Positions 49,001 to 60,381 of a stretch of 64,000 nt of DNA are shown piece after piece. Each line of letters starts with the position of its first letter. Position 1 is the first letter of the stretch. Made by a program: the position numbers and the translations under genes. The stretch covers positions 2,170,001-2,234,000 of the forward strand of contig JACZZP010000010.1 in assembly GCA_015183035.1 (NCBI GenBank), read 5' to 3'. Under the pieces are notes generated by a model. It did not search any database. It worked only from the letters and a program-made list of their open reading frames with translations, and had not been told where the DNA came from. This DNA comes from Meloidogyne chitwoodi. Taxonomy: Eukaryota > Nematoda > Chromadorea > Rhabditida > Meloidogynidae.

Positions 49001-52000
49001 TATGAGAAATAATAAAAAATGAAAAAAACAAAGCTGAATTGCGCAACATTTTTTTCACTCACCCATGCCATTTGGCAACCCCTTTGGAATTATATAAAAA
49101 TGAAAAAAAATAAAGATTAGACATGGTTAAAAAAAAATTATTTTTTTTTATATTTTTTAGGCTTCTGTTGCGCATTTTTAGGTCATTTTTATTTTAATAA
49201 GGAATAAACAACTTTTATTTATTTAATAAAAAAAGATATTTCTGGGGACGTTACAAATAATATTATATTTTTTCTCTTTTCATATTTTAAAAAATTTAAA
49301 TTTTTAAAATTTTTTTCATTTTGATTTTCTCTTTATTTAATTACATCCTCATTTATCAACTGATGCGCGAGTGTGTCCAAACACAAAACAAACATTTATT
49401 TAAATATAAAAGCATTTTTAGTGCCTATAATAAATCAGAAAGAATAAACAACAAAACATAAAAACACATAAAATTTATGGTTTGTTTTGTTTGGATAGAA
49501 TTTTAAATGTATACCTATATATACTTTCCGGAATGTTGTTTTTCTTTTATTATTTTTACTGTATCCTTTCCGTAATGTTTTGTATTTCTTTCTGCGTTTT
49601 ATTACAAATTGCAAAAAGGTTGAATTTTTCAGGAATTTATATTTTCATATATTTCTATAAACTTAAGAGCAAATATGCAACTATGTAGTTCTTCATTTGT
49701 TTTATTAATTTTTTAATTTTTTCTTAATTTCCCATCTGTTCTTTTTTAAATTTTTTTTAATAATTAATTGAGCTTGGCATTCCTTTAGATATTATAAATA
49801 ATTAAAATAAATAGTAGTAGTTATAGGCCTGCGCATCTTTATGCTTTCCTCTCCCCCTCCCCTTTCTTCTTAATTCACCCCGCCTTTTCATTTATTATTT
49901 TCAAATAAAAATATATTATTGCTATAGGATAACGACTATATAGAATTAAATATAAAGATTTTGGTATTCAAAAAATAATTTTTTTTCTGAGGCAAAAGGT
50001 TTTTAGGCAACAGATTGGAGAAAATAAAGCGGAATTATTAAGAGAAAATTTAAAAATATAAATTCAGGGAAATATAAGAAATAAAAGGAAATTATTGAGG
50101 CAATTGGCCTAAGGTTTGAATAAAAAAGGTGCTTTATTCATTATTGGTTAGTTGCCTATGGCTGTTGCACAACATGTGGGCATTTTTTTGTTTATTTTTT
50201 TCCATGGATAGACAGATGTTACACGGTATTGCGCGGGAGAAGAAGAAGGAAGGGGGGAAATTTTTTTAGATAAAGATGGGGAAGAAATTTAAAAGAATTA
50301 AGGGGATATATATATGAAGAGTGAAGAATTTAAAATAATTTAATTAATCAAAATTATTTAAAAATTTCCATAAGGCAAATATGTATATTTTTTGTGTGAC
50401 AATTCAAAATTGAGAAATATATATATTTTTTATGTGATGCCATTTTATATTTCAACTGATTGAGAGAGTATTTTTGTATCTTTATTTTAGAAGAAACAAC
50501 AGAATAAATAAAATGGATGAGTGAATAAATAATAAATAAAAATAATATTGAGGCATGAGGAATAAATTTAGGGGAGAAAATAAAAATATATAATATTTGA
50601 TGAGGACATTTTAAGATGATTATAAAGAGACAATATAGTTAAAAACGATTAAAGTTGCCATATTTGTAATAAAATTTATTTATTTAAATATGCACGAGAA
50701 TTTTTTTGAAAAAGGAAGAAAGTTTAAATAAATAATTAAAAAAAAGAATAAATGATTGAATATTTGGAGAAAAATCATCATCAATAAAAAGAAAAATTTA
50801 TTATTATATTTTTGCTACTAAAATTTCAAAAAGAAAATTATTTTTAGAATAATTAAATTTTGTGTCAATAAAAATAAAAAAAATATATAATATTAATCTT
50901 AAAAATGATATTTGGGTAAATAAACAGAATTTTATAATACTATTGTATATTAAAACTTTTTTTTGTTTGGTGATTTTTTCAATTGTTTTTTTAATTTTAT
51001 ATTACAAAATTTTACATCTGAACAAACATTTAATAATATTTATTTTTTCTTCCTTTCAAAAACATTTTTTATTTAAAACATGTTTTTATAGAGCTCTGAT
51101 TTATTTCTGATTTTAATTTAATTCTGATTTTTTACTTTACTTTTTCTCTCTTCTTTCCAACTTTTAATGAATTTTAATTACATACTAGAAAATTTAAGCA
51201 TATCAATAAAAATAAAAAAGGAACGGAGAGAAAGATTAGTAAAGTTGATTGCGCGTTTTCGCAACACATTTTTAATGTTTTTATTTTTGGCGCATTCTCG
51301 TCACAAAAACAAAATGTATGTATAATTTCTTTGAAAAAGAAAGATGGTCAAATTGTTAAAAATAAAATATAAAATTAGATTAAAAAAAGTTGTCATTTTT
51401 ATTATAAATAAATACAAGGACATGAAGAACTATAAAATAAAATGTTTGAGTATTTATTTGTTTTTGGCGCAAAAATTAAAATATTAAAAATAATATAAAA
51501 TAAAATTAAAGGTTTGAGGGAAAAATGAACTGATATTTTTTATTTTATTTTTTTAATTTAAATATTTTTATTTTTCTCTTTCTTCCTTTATTTTTCTATC
51601 TCTTTTAAACTTTAGTTTATTTTAAATGATTAATGATTGTAAAAAGGCCAGAAAAATAAAACAATTTAAAAAAATGTTGGATTGTTATTTTTAAATTAAA
51701 AAAAAGATTTTATCTTTTTAATTATAAAAAAGACTTTTTTCTTGTCTTTTTTACTATTTTATAATTTAATTTTTTCTTATTTTTAATTTTTGTCTTTATT
51801 TATTAGTTAACTAAAAATAAGAATATTTTATTCATTTTTTAAAATTTATTTTTTCATAAAAATTAGTAAATTCTTATAAATTTTTTGGCTGTAAGTTTTT
51901 GCGCGATAAAAAGATGTTTTTTTATTAATAGTCAAAAAACTATTTTTTGGTTTCAAAAAAAAAAATATTTTTTTTTTGAACAATAAAAAAGGATTTTAAG

Positions 52001-53948
52001 AAAAATTGCTTAGTATTTTTTATTAATTGAACCAAGAACCACCGCGCACTTCATTTTTAGCGCTCTGGGACAACAAAGAAATTAAAAAAAAATAAGATTT
52101 GTTTCCTTGTTTTTGACATTTTTTTCTAATGTTGGGAAGTCAGATGGTAATTCTGAAAGATTAAAAAATTAATTATTTTTTTATTTTTATAAAAAATCAA
52201 ATTATGAGTGAATATTTAAAATTAAAAAAAATTATGTTTATTTTAAATATAGGAATATATTATTATTTTTTATATTTTTGACTGATGAGATTATTTTTAG
52301 ATAAAGGAGTTTTTTTGTTTTATTTTATTAAATTTTCTTCAAAATATTTTTGTTGTCCTAAAACAACACGTTATTAATATTTATTACCTATTTTTCTATT
52401 TAATTTTTTTTATTTCACTGCGGGATACCATATTATATTTAATTCATTTACTGCATGAATAAATTAAATAAAACTATTGTTTTTGCATTATAACAACAAT
52501 AAACTTAAGCAGTAAGTTTATTAAAAATCAGAATTGTAAAAATCAAAATTTGTAAAAGTCAGAATTGTAAAAATCAGAATTTGTAGAATCAGATTTGTAG
52601 AAATCAAAAAATTCTGATAAAAACAATTACCTATATATCTTTACTACTTTTGTAAAACATTTACAAACACTTTAAACTTTCAACTTTTTTCTTTGTTTTC
52701 TGCTTCATTTGAACAATAATTTATATTTTTTTCACAACATCACACGCCATTTTTTTCTTCTTTTTTATTTAAAAATCCTCTCTTTTATTAATGTCATCCC
52801 ATTATTTAAAAAAATATTTATTTCTTTTTTAATATTCAAAAAAACTTTTTTACCCTCATAATCACCTTTTCCGCTATTTTTTAAATTTTTGAGTAAGTGC
52901 GTGCTTTTTTTTGAATATTTTCCGACGTTTATCCAGTTATAATTATTTTTATTTTATTTTCCTTCCGGCCTTTAAGCTTTATATAATGTGTTGACACTTT
53001 TTTAAGAAGCAAGAAAGACAAAGAAGCCATCATCTTACTATTATAATTTTATTTTTTAAATTTTGGGTATAAGGGGAGAAAAAAGAAAAAGACAAAAAAT
53101 GGAAATTATATTTATTTGAAATTAAATGTGAGATGTTTAGTTTGGGGTAAAATAATAATTTTTTAAAAATTGGTGAATGGTTTTTGATGACGATGATGAT
53201 GATGAACAATTTTTGTTTAGAAGAGGAGAAGAGGGTTATTAGTTTTTTTGGGGTTTTGGACATTTAAATTAAAAAAAAACAAATTATATATTTTTAAAGT
53301 TTAAATTGAATATAAATATTTATAAATCAGATGGAAAAATGTTGTTATATAAATACTTTTTAAAAAAATAAGATAAATTTTGGGCAAATAAAAAATGACG
53401 AGGAAAAAAATTTTTTAAATTAATTATTTTAATTGAGAAAATGTAATATAAAGTATCTAGTTATAATTTTAATTAATTAATCTTTTTGAAGCTGATAGAT
53501 TTTTTTAATTACAATTTTTTGAATATATTATTTAGGTGTTTTATTAATTTTGAAAAAATTTTTTATTTTTAAAAATTGTCCACAATTTTTTTTCTTTAAG
53601 ATATTAGTTTGGCCACACAACTTCCTTCTATCCAAGCTTCTGCATGTCTTCTCTTTTGTGCATTGCGCAGTCGTCGACAACATTTATTTGAAGAAGGGGA
53701 ATTAATAATTAGGCGATATTTTTGTATTGATCCTGTCAAGTAAGAAAATTTTAAAAAAAAATTAATTTAATTTAAAAAAATTTTTTTTTAGTTCACTAGT
53801 TCCATTTTTTGGAACAATTGCAACAACAATGTGTATTAGTCCTGAAATTTTAGCTTTTGATGTTCAAAAACTTATTGGAGTTTATAATAAAGATGAAAAG
53901 AAAAGAAAAAGTAGTTCTGATTGGACTTTTTTATTAGCTGGAATTTAG
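43017..53948 (+). CDS. cyd-1: Cyclin D
   Basis: D-type cyclin, the regulatory partner of CDK4/6 that drives G1 progression by Rb phosphorylation. Exons: 43017-43421, 43476-43589, 43629-43813, 43931-44214, 53601-53739, 53792-53948; 427 residues in frame. The N-terminal 100 residues are Asn/Thr/Gln-rich with LLCFD near residue 90, close to the Rb-binding LxCxE of the family. The first cyclin box is clear (RTQLVEWLYDVCE, PLAVAFVDRVLAS, LQALGASCLLLASKLK, ELLDWEMLVVNQLKWNL). The second box starts TPFEFFDQML and resumes after the giant intron with DISLATQLPSIQASACLL. About 40 extra residues (Ser/Thr-rich) interrupt the first box before ELLDWE. No PEST-like or Thr286-like C-terminus is seen. The 9.4-kb intron 4 is about 200 times the usual size here. 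Confidence 0.9.
44215..53600. other. 9.4-kb intron of cyclin D
   Basis: Bounded by a donor AAAG|GTGGGG and an acceptor TTCTTTAAG|AT; phases match (1 nt + 2 nt) and the protein continues through the cyclin C-domain. I found no nested gene; frames such as 45434-45760 and 50862-51110 are A/T-driven. It holds a CCGGAA cluster (48018-48135), TCAGAATT words (52520-52610), many GCGC words, and two TTTGGCGC words (51286, 51467). Confidence 0.7.
48010..48140. repeat. CCGGAA cluster
   Basis: Five or six TTTTCCGGAA or CTCCGGAATT words within 130 bp, interspersed with TTTTCTGATT and TTCTGAATTT. These are the two words combined in the 31-bp satellite at 5298, here scattered and in the opposite orientation. 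Confidence 0.6.
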
Positions 53949-56262
53949 TAAAAAAAAATATATTATTTATAATTAAATGATATTAGGAGAGTAATGTGAA
54001 AAAATTTCTTTTTTTAATTTTTGTCCAGAAATGTCCCATCCCGAGAGAAGCGTTTGTCACTAAATTTAAAAAATCCAAAAAACCTCAAAAAATAAAAATT
54101 CAAAAAAGGAAAATAAATTTTGGGCAAATAACAAAATATCAAAAACATAATTTTTGTATTTTCCTAATTATCTCTGCTTTCACAACAACCACACACAAAC
54201 CTTTATGGCACGCTAATACTCGTGGCGGGATGCGCTTTTTATATTATTTGTACTTATTATGTTGCATTAAGAAGTAAAGTTTCGTATAAAAAATACAAAA
54301 CAATGTTTTTGTAAAACATTGTATTTGTAATTTTTTAAAACTTGTTTTTTAAAATACAAAAATGTTTTCTTTTCCGGAATTACAATTTGTATTTTTTACA
54401 ATTTAAGTTTTACGTTCTTAATGCACATATACAAATAAAATATGAATATTGACATTTCTGGAGATAAGTTTGTGATTAGTAGTCATTCATTGATCAATTC
54501 GTTTTATTATTTATTTTCATTTATTATACAAACACATTTTATTTATTTTATTGTACATGGTCAAATTATTAACATTTTTTCTTTTAAAAAATTATCTCGA
54601 TTTTTTTTTTGTTTTTCTGCCAGTACGTTTTTTCAACGTTTTATAATTTTTATTTTGTTTGTCGCAGCAATTTTTGATTTTGTTTATATTTTTTTTGATT
54701 TATTTTATCTTTTACTCACACTTTCAATGATATTGTATTGCAAAGGAATGGAAATACATTTTAGTTAATTTATTTTACATATGTTTTCAGAATCACAATT
54801 TATATTTTTCTGTTACAACTTGTATGTTTCCGGAAAACATATGTTTATGTTTTTACAATTTGTATTTTTCCGAAATTACAATTATTATAGCTTCAGAAAA
54901 CATTACAATTTAAGTTTTATTTTTTCAGAAGTATTTTAATTTTTGCTTAAACCTGTTTTTCGAAATTATAATTGTAATGTTTCCGGGATATCAAACAACT
55001 TCAATTCTTTTTAAACCATTACAACAAATTCATTTTTTTAGCTCTGGTTTATATTCCGCGCTTTTAATAATATAAAAAATAAATTTATATTATTTTATGA
55101 AATATATAATTGTAAAAATTTCAACTTATTTACTTCTAGTTTTTTTTAACTTTCTTTCAAGTTGCTTTCTTTTACTAACATTCCGGAATTATGAATATAA
55201 TAATACTTACATTAAAACTTAATTTAAATTATATAACCATTCAAACATATTATTTCTATATTTTTCTTTGCTCATACATATTTGCTATCTTTAACCTTTG
55301 TACTTTTGCTCTTTATTTATTTTTTTTACCGCTATCGTTTGCAAAGAGTTTGTGTCTTTTTGTTTATATTTTTTAGAACAAATTTTTTTTTAATTATTAT
55401 TAATACACAAATTCATTCAAACATCACTTTAGCTGCCTTAAAATTTAACTATACCACTTCTTCAGGTTACGAACAACTTTTTGTGTTCGATTGGTCTCAA
55501 CTCGTGTATACACAAAAATATATTTATTTTTTCAACTATTTTAACCTCTTATAATATCCAAAAATTTAATTAAAAAATCGTTTTTATAGATTTTAATCTA
55601 GATAAAATTTGGATATTATTACACCACTTGATTTTTTTAAATTTCATATGAAAAACCACAAATCTATTTTTGATTATAATCTCATCGGTTTATTTAGTTT
55701 TGGCAATTAATTCACTTACCCTTTTGTAAATTATACATTTCATTTTTTATTTTTTTAACGCTATTTTTACTCAATTTTATTTTTTTAACTTCACTTAATA
55801 ATTTATGTTCAACTTATTAAATTTTGTATTTTTAAATTGTATTTACATTCCGGTATAAAATTTTTGAAAGAATTTTTAGTTTACAAATTGTAAAACGTTT
55901 GCAAAACATTTGTTTTTTTTACTAGCAATATTTTATTCAGGAAAACAATTCCGGAATGTTTTATATTGACATGTTTTCCCGGAAATGTTTATATTTTAAA
56001 AACTTGTCTTACAAAAATTTACAATACATTAATAAATATATGCAAATCAATGACATTAATTTTTCTTATTTATGTGTTTTTTCTTTATCAAGTCAAAGGA
56101 TTTAAATTGGTAGTAAATTTATATACATAAAAGAAGAGTTGCTACTCTTATCAGTTACCAATTTTATTTTTATTCTTACAAAAAATAGATTATTTTTTAT
56201 ATTTAATTTCCCATTTATTTTTTCTTTCAATTTGATATTTTAGTTAAAATTTATTTTACTAA
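53949..56262. other. Intergenic region, cyclin D to GCPII-like gene
   Basis: No supported gene. Frames at 53996-54277 and 54442-54768 lack homology and splice context. CCGGAA words recur (54375, 54830, 54980, 55185, 55848, 55950, 55978), with TTTGTAAAAC-type words near 54310 and 55890. The last 200 bp are the likely promoter of the peptidase gene. Confidence 0.45.
54366..55990. repeat. Interspersed TTCCGGAA-type words
   Basis: At least seven copies of TTCCGGAA or its decayed forms over 1.6 kb, often beside ACAATTTGTATTTTT. The same word is present near 60056, 60475, 60510, 63580 and 63660. Confidence 0.55.
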
Positions 56263-59200
56263 ATGCTTTCATCTACTAAATTAAAGAGGGATTTAAACAG
56301 TTTGACTAATTCAGAATTATCTAATAGTTCAAAGCATTACTTTTTCTCTTCAATGTCAATTCTACACAAATGTTTGTTGATTGCAACTTTATGTTTTGGA
56401 GGATTAATAATTATTGCCTTTGTGGCGGATAAAAATGAGCACATTGAAATACCTAACAATGTTTATAAAGTTGGATACAATGATGATGGTATGTTTTTTA
56501 ATTTTATGTTTTTACAAAAATGATGTTTAAGTCTGTATTTGTTTTATAAAAATGATGTTTGTGCTAAAAGTTTGTATACATGTTTTTGTTTTCCAACTTT
56601 TTTTTGTTAGTGTTGTGTTTCTAATTTTTGTATTTTATTTTACTGTTTTGTCAAGTTTGTTTTTGTATTTTTTTCAGATATAAGAAAGCTTCTTTTTTCT
56701 TCATTTGATTCAAACAAAATGTCAGACACATTAAGAATGACAACAAAAGATCCGCATCAAGCCGGGTAAAAATTTATTTTTTTTTACTGAATTAAATTAT
56801 TATTTTCAGTACAGAAGAAAATAGACGTGTTGGAGAAAAGTTGGCTGAATTATGGAAACAAAATGGATTGGAAAGTAAAATATATAATATTTATAATTTT
56901 TTAAAAAATAAATAGAAGTACGATTGTTTGAATATAATGTTCTACTTTCATATCCTAATTGGACAAATCCAAATAAAGTTACTATTTTTGCTGATGATGG
57001 AAAAATATTGTTTCAATCAACTGGGCTATCTCCTGATTTAATGACTAAAAATGATGATAATGTAAATTTTTATAATTTTTATAAATTTTATAATTTAAAA
57101 AAAAAAAGTCAAATACTGATTCTTATCGTGCTTCAATACAATGGTTGGCATATAGTGCTAATGGAACAGTGGAAAGTGAAGCAGTTTATTGCCATTATGG
57201 AAGACCCAAGGATTTTGAAAGATTGGAAAAGGAATTTGGAATTTCAAGTCTTAATGGTAAGAAGAGAGAACTTTTTAATTAAATTTATAAATTATATATA
57301 ATTTTGAGAAAAATTTTTTTATTTAATTTTTAGGTAAAATTGCAATAATTCGTTATGGATTAGACTATCGAGGTGATAAAGTAAAACATGCTGCGGCTAG
57401 AGGTGCTGGTGCTGTTATTATATTTTCTGATCCTGTAGAAGTTGCAGGTTTTTTTTTTTTTAATTTAAAAAATTTTTAATGATATGTTTGTAGGTCAGGG
57501 ATCAGATGATGGTTAGTTAAATTTTAAAAAATATTTTTTTGTAAAATTTAATCAAAAGTTTTTCCTCAAACTGATTTACTTCCACCTAATGGGGTTCAAC
57601 GTGGTTCTATACTTGAAAAAGATGGAGATGTGTTATCTGGGTTATTACCTGCAAAAAATGATTTTGAACGAATTATGAGTATAGAGGAGGTATTTAATAA
57701 AATATTTTTTTGTAACAAAATTAATAATATCAGCGCAGGCAACAGCCCAGATTTTAAAATAATTTCCTCTTTTTCAAAATTTATTTTATAAAATAGAAAA
57801 TTATTTTATTTTATTTTTTATGATTTTTAGACAAAACATTTCCTCACAGCACTTGGCTTCCTTCGCATGGAGTCCAACGTGGCTCTGTTATGTCTATGAA
57901 GGGTTATTTTATTTTTTAAAGAATAATTCTCAATTTATTTTTTAAGGTGATCCTTTAACCCCTTTGTTGCCTGCGCGTAAAGATTTTCCTAAAGAGAGAA
58001 CTATAGAAGAGGTTTTTATTAAAATATTTTTTAAAAAATTGTTTAAATAATTTAAGGCAAAAAAGGATAATTATCTTCCAAATATTCCTGTTTTACCTCT
58101 TGGTTATGCAGATGTTATTCAAATTCTTAAACGTATGGGTGGACCTAAAGTTCCTGGTTGTTTATTTAATTATTTATAATTTTTTATATTTAATATTTAT
58201 TTTTTAGATGATTGGATTGGTGGTATAAAAAATATTACTTATCGTATTGGACCTGGTTTTGCAAATAATAAAGCTTCAAAATTGAGAGTAGATGTTCATT
58301 CAACTCTGGAAATTAAGTAAATTTTATTTTTTTAATTTTAATTTTATTTAAAAAAATTAAATTTCGGAAAAATTCAAAATGTTATTGGTTTAATACATGG
58401 AAGTGAAGAACCCGATTCTTGGGTAATGCTTGGTAACCATTACGACGCTTGGGTATATGGAGCACTCGATCCTGTAATATTTAAATATATTATGTTTAAA
58501 TTTTTGTTTTAAAGAATTCTGGGACTGCAATACTTGCTGAAGTTGGTCGTGCATTTGCTCAAGCTGTTAAACATGGGTGGAGACCAAAACGAACATTAGT
58601 TTTTTGTAATTGGGATGGAGAAGAACATGGATTAATTGGGTAAAATTAAATAAATAAATAAATAGGTATTTATTTTTTTATTTTTAAAGTTCTACTGAAT
58701 TTGTACAAGAATTTGCACAAATTCTTCAGGATCGCGCTGTTATTTATTTAAATGTAGATACTGTATCTTCCAATCAATCGCTGTATGTTTTAATAAAATA
58801 CAATAATGTTGAACTTATTAAAACTTGAAAAACACAATATTAAAAATAAACTTGTTTCATGTTTTATTTTTTCTGGTTTTTATTTGTATGTTTGTTTGTT
58901 TTCGATTTTTATATTTTTAGTTTGTTTAATGTTTTTCTGGTTCTTATGTTTGTGTGTTTTCTTTTTTGTTTTTAGTTTGTTTAGTTTTTCTGGTTTTTAT
59001 TTTTTGTTTGTGTGTTTTATTAATTTTCTGAATTTACATTTAAATATTTTTAGTGTTGTTCGTACAATTCCCTCACTTTTTTCTTTTGTTACTTCCGCGG
59101 CAAAACAGGTTCCAAATCCAGTAGCTTCAGAACGTGAAAAAGGAAGACATACAGTTTATGTAAAATTATTTTTTGATTTAATTTTAGCTTTAATTTTTAA

Positions 59201-60381
59201 GGATACTTGGAATGCTTATTACCCACAAAAGAAAAATTCAAGTTGGCTTTCGCCTGATGTGATTTTTATTTATTAAAAAATTAATTTAAAATTTGATTTT
59301 ATAGGTTCCAGATATTGATCTTCCTGGAGGAGGGACGGATCATATGTAACAATTATTTTTTTACTTAATTTTTATTTTTTTAAGGTCTTTTCTCAATTTT
59401 TTGGGTATTCCAGTTGTTGATTTTACATATCGTAATGCCACTTGGGGATCCTATCCACTTTATCATTCTCGCTACGAAGTACCTTTTGTTAATGAGCATT
59501 TGTTTGATCATGATAATTTGTCGGTAAATTTTAAATTTTTATTTAAAAAAATAAAAATTTTCTAAAAAGGTGCATAAAGCAGTCGGTCAGTACTGGGCTG
59601 AAATGGCACGCTCTTTTGCTGATTCTTCTCTATTACCAATTAATGCTAGTTGTTTTGCTTTAACACTTGCTCATGATTATTTGCCAAAAATAGTAAAATC
59701 ATTGGATATTTTACATTCAAAATGGCCAATTGAAATGGAGCCAGCTATAAAACAAATGCGTAATTTATGGCATCAATCATGGATTTTTGTTGGACAAACA
59801 CAGAAATTTGAAAAAGATTTATATTCTGAAATTAGTATGAATGCTGAATGGGCTAATCGTAGACTAAGAAAAGTTGATCAATGTTTTATTAATCCATCAA
59901 TGGGACTTGCTGCTAAAGAAAAGGAAAAGAGGTAAATAAACTACTTTTCAGAATAAGAAAAACATTCAGGAAGTTTTCATAGGATAATGTTTAACATGTT
60001 TTACAAAAGTTGTAAAAGCATGTTTCTCACAAAAACTTGTTTTAAAAATATGTTTTCCGGAAATGTTTTATAATAATAAACAATGTTGTTAATAATTTTA
60101 TAATTGCAGGCATGTTCTTTTCTCACTCTCTGATGCAGATACTTATTCAGCGTCAGTAATGTCTTCAGTTAATGATAAGGCATGGAAAATCTTTGTTTAA
60201 ATTAAAAAAACAAATTTAAAAAATCAATATTTATTATTAAAAAAATTTTTAGATGACTGAATTTAAACATGCATCAGATGATAAAAAACGTCTTAAAATT
60301 GGACGACAACTTGCTGTGGAATTAGCAGTTGTTCAATATTCGGTACTTTGTGCAACAAATATAATTAAATCATTTTTGTAA
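56263..60381 (+). CDS. GCPII/NAALADase-like M28 metallopeptidase
   Basis: A type II membrane peptidase of the glutamate carboxypeptidase II family (about 795 residues): a short cytoplasmic tail, one membrane anchor near residues 33-55, then the extracellular PA, M28 and dimerisation domains. Exons start at 56263, 56678, 56810, 56916, 57109, 57334, 57494 (18 nt), then either 57559-57689 or 57831-57902 plus 57947-58011, then 58057, 58208, 58368, 58515, 58690, 59054, 59202, 59305, 59385, 59570, 60109, 60253. All zinc ligands and the catalytic base are present (numbering with the first cassette): H406 (GNHYD), D416 (ALDPNSG), E453/E454 (WDGEEHG), D482, H585 (YPLYHS). Likely product: hydrolysis of acidic peptides at the cell surface. 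Oddities: intron 58317-58367 ends in GG, and an extra T at about 60117-60121 shifts the frame to a TGA at 60131. Confidence 0.9.
57559..58011 (+). other. Two mutually exclusive exon cassettes (A: 57559-57689; B: 57831-57902 + 57947-58011)
   Basis: Cassette A (one exon, 131 nt) and cassette B (two exons, 137 nt) encode the same protein segment: both contain LP..GVQRGS, a GD.L...LLPA block and end in IEE. Each enters in phase 1 from the 18-nt exon 57494-57511 and leaves in phase 0 to exon 58057. Joining A to B puts phase 0 onto phase 1 and breaks the frame, so only one can be used at a time. This is a tandem duplication of part of the gene that can work only by alternative splicing. Confidence 0.8.

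Noticed and set aside
53996..54277. 93-residue frame after cyclin D
   Set aside because: Starts at GTG, Lys-rich then mixed, with no family resemblance; the GC-richer end is short.
58806..59276. 156-residue frame inside the peptidase gene
   Set aside because: The first 80 residues are intron read-through; only 59054-59159 and 59202-59258 are real exons.
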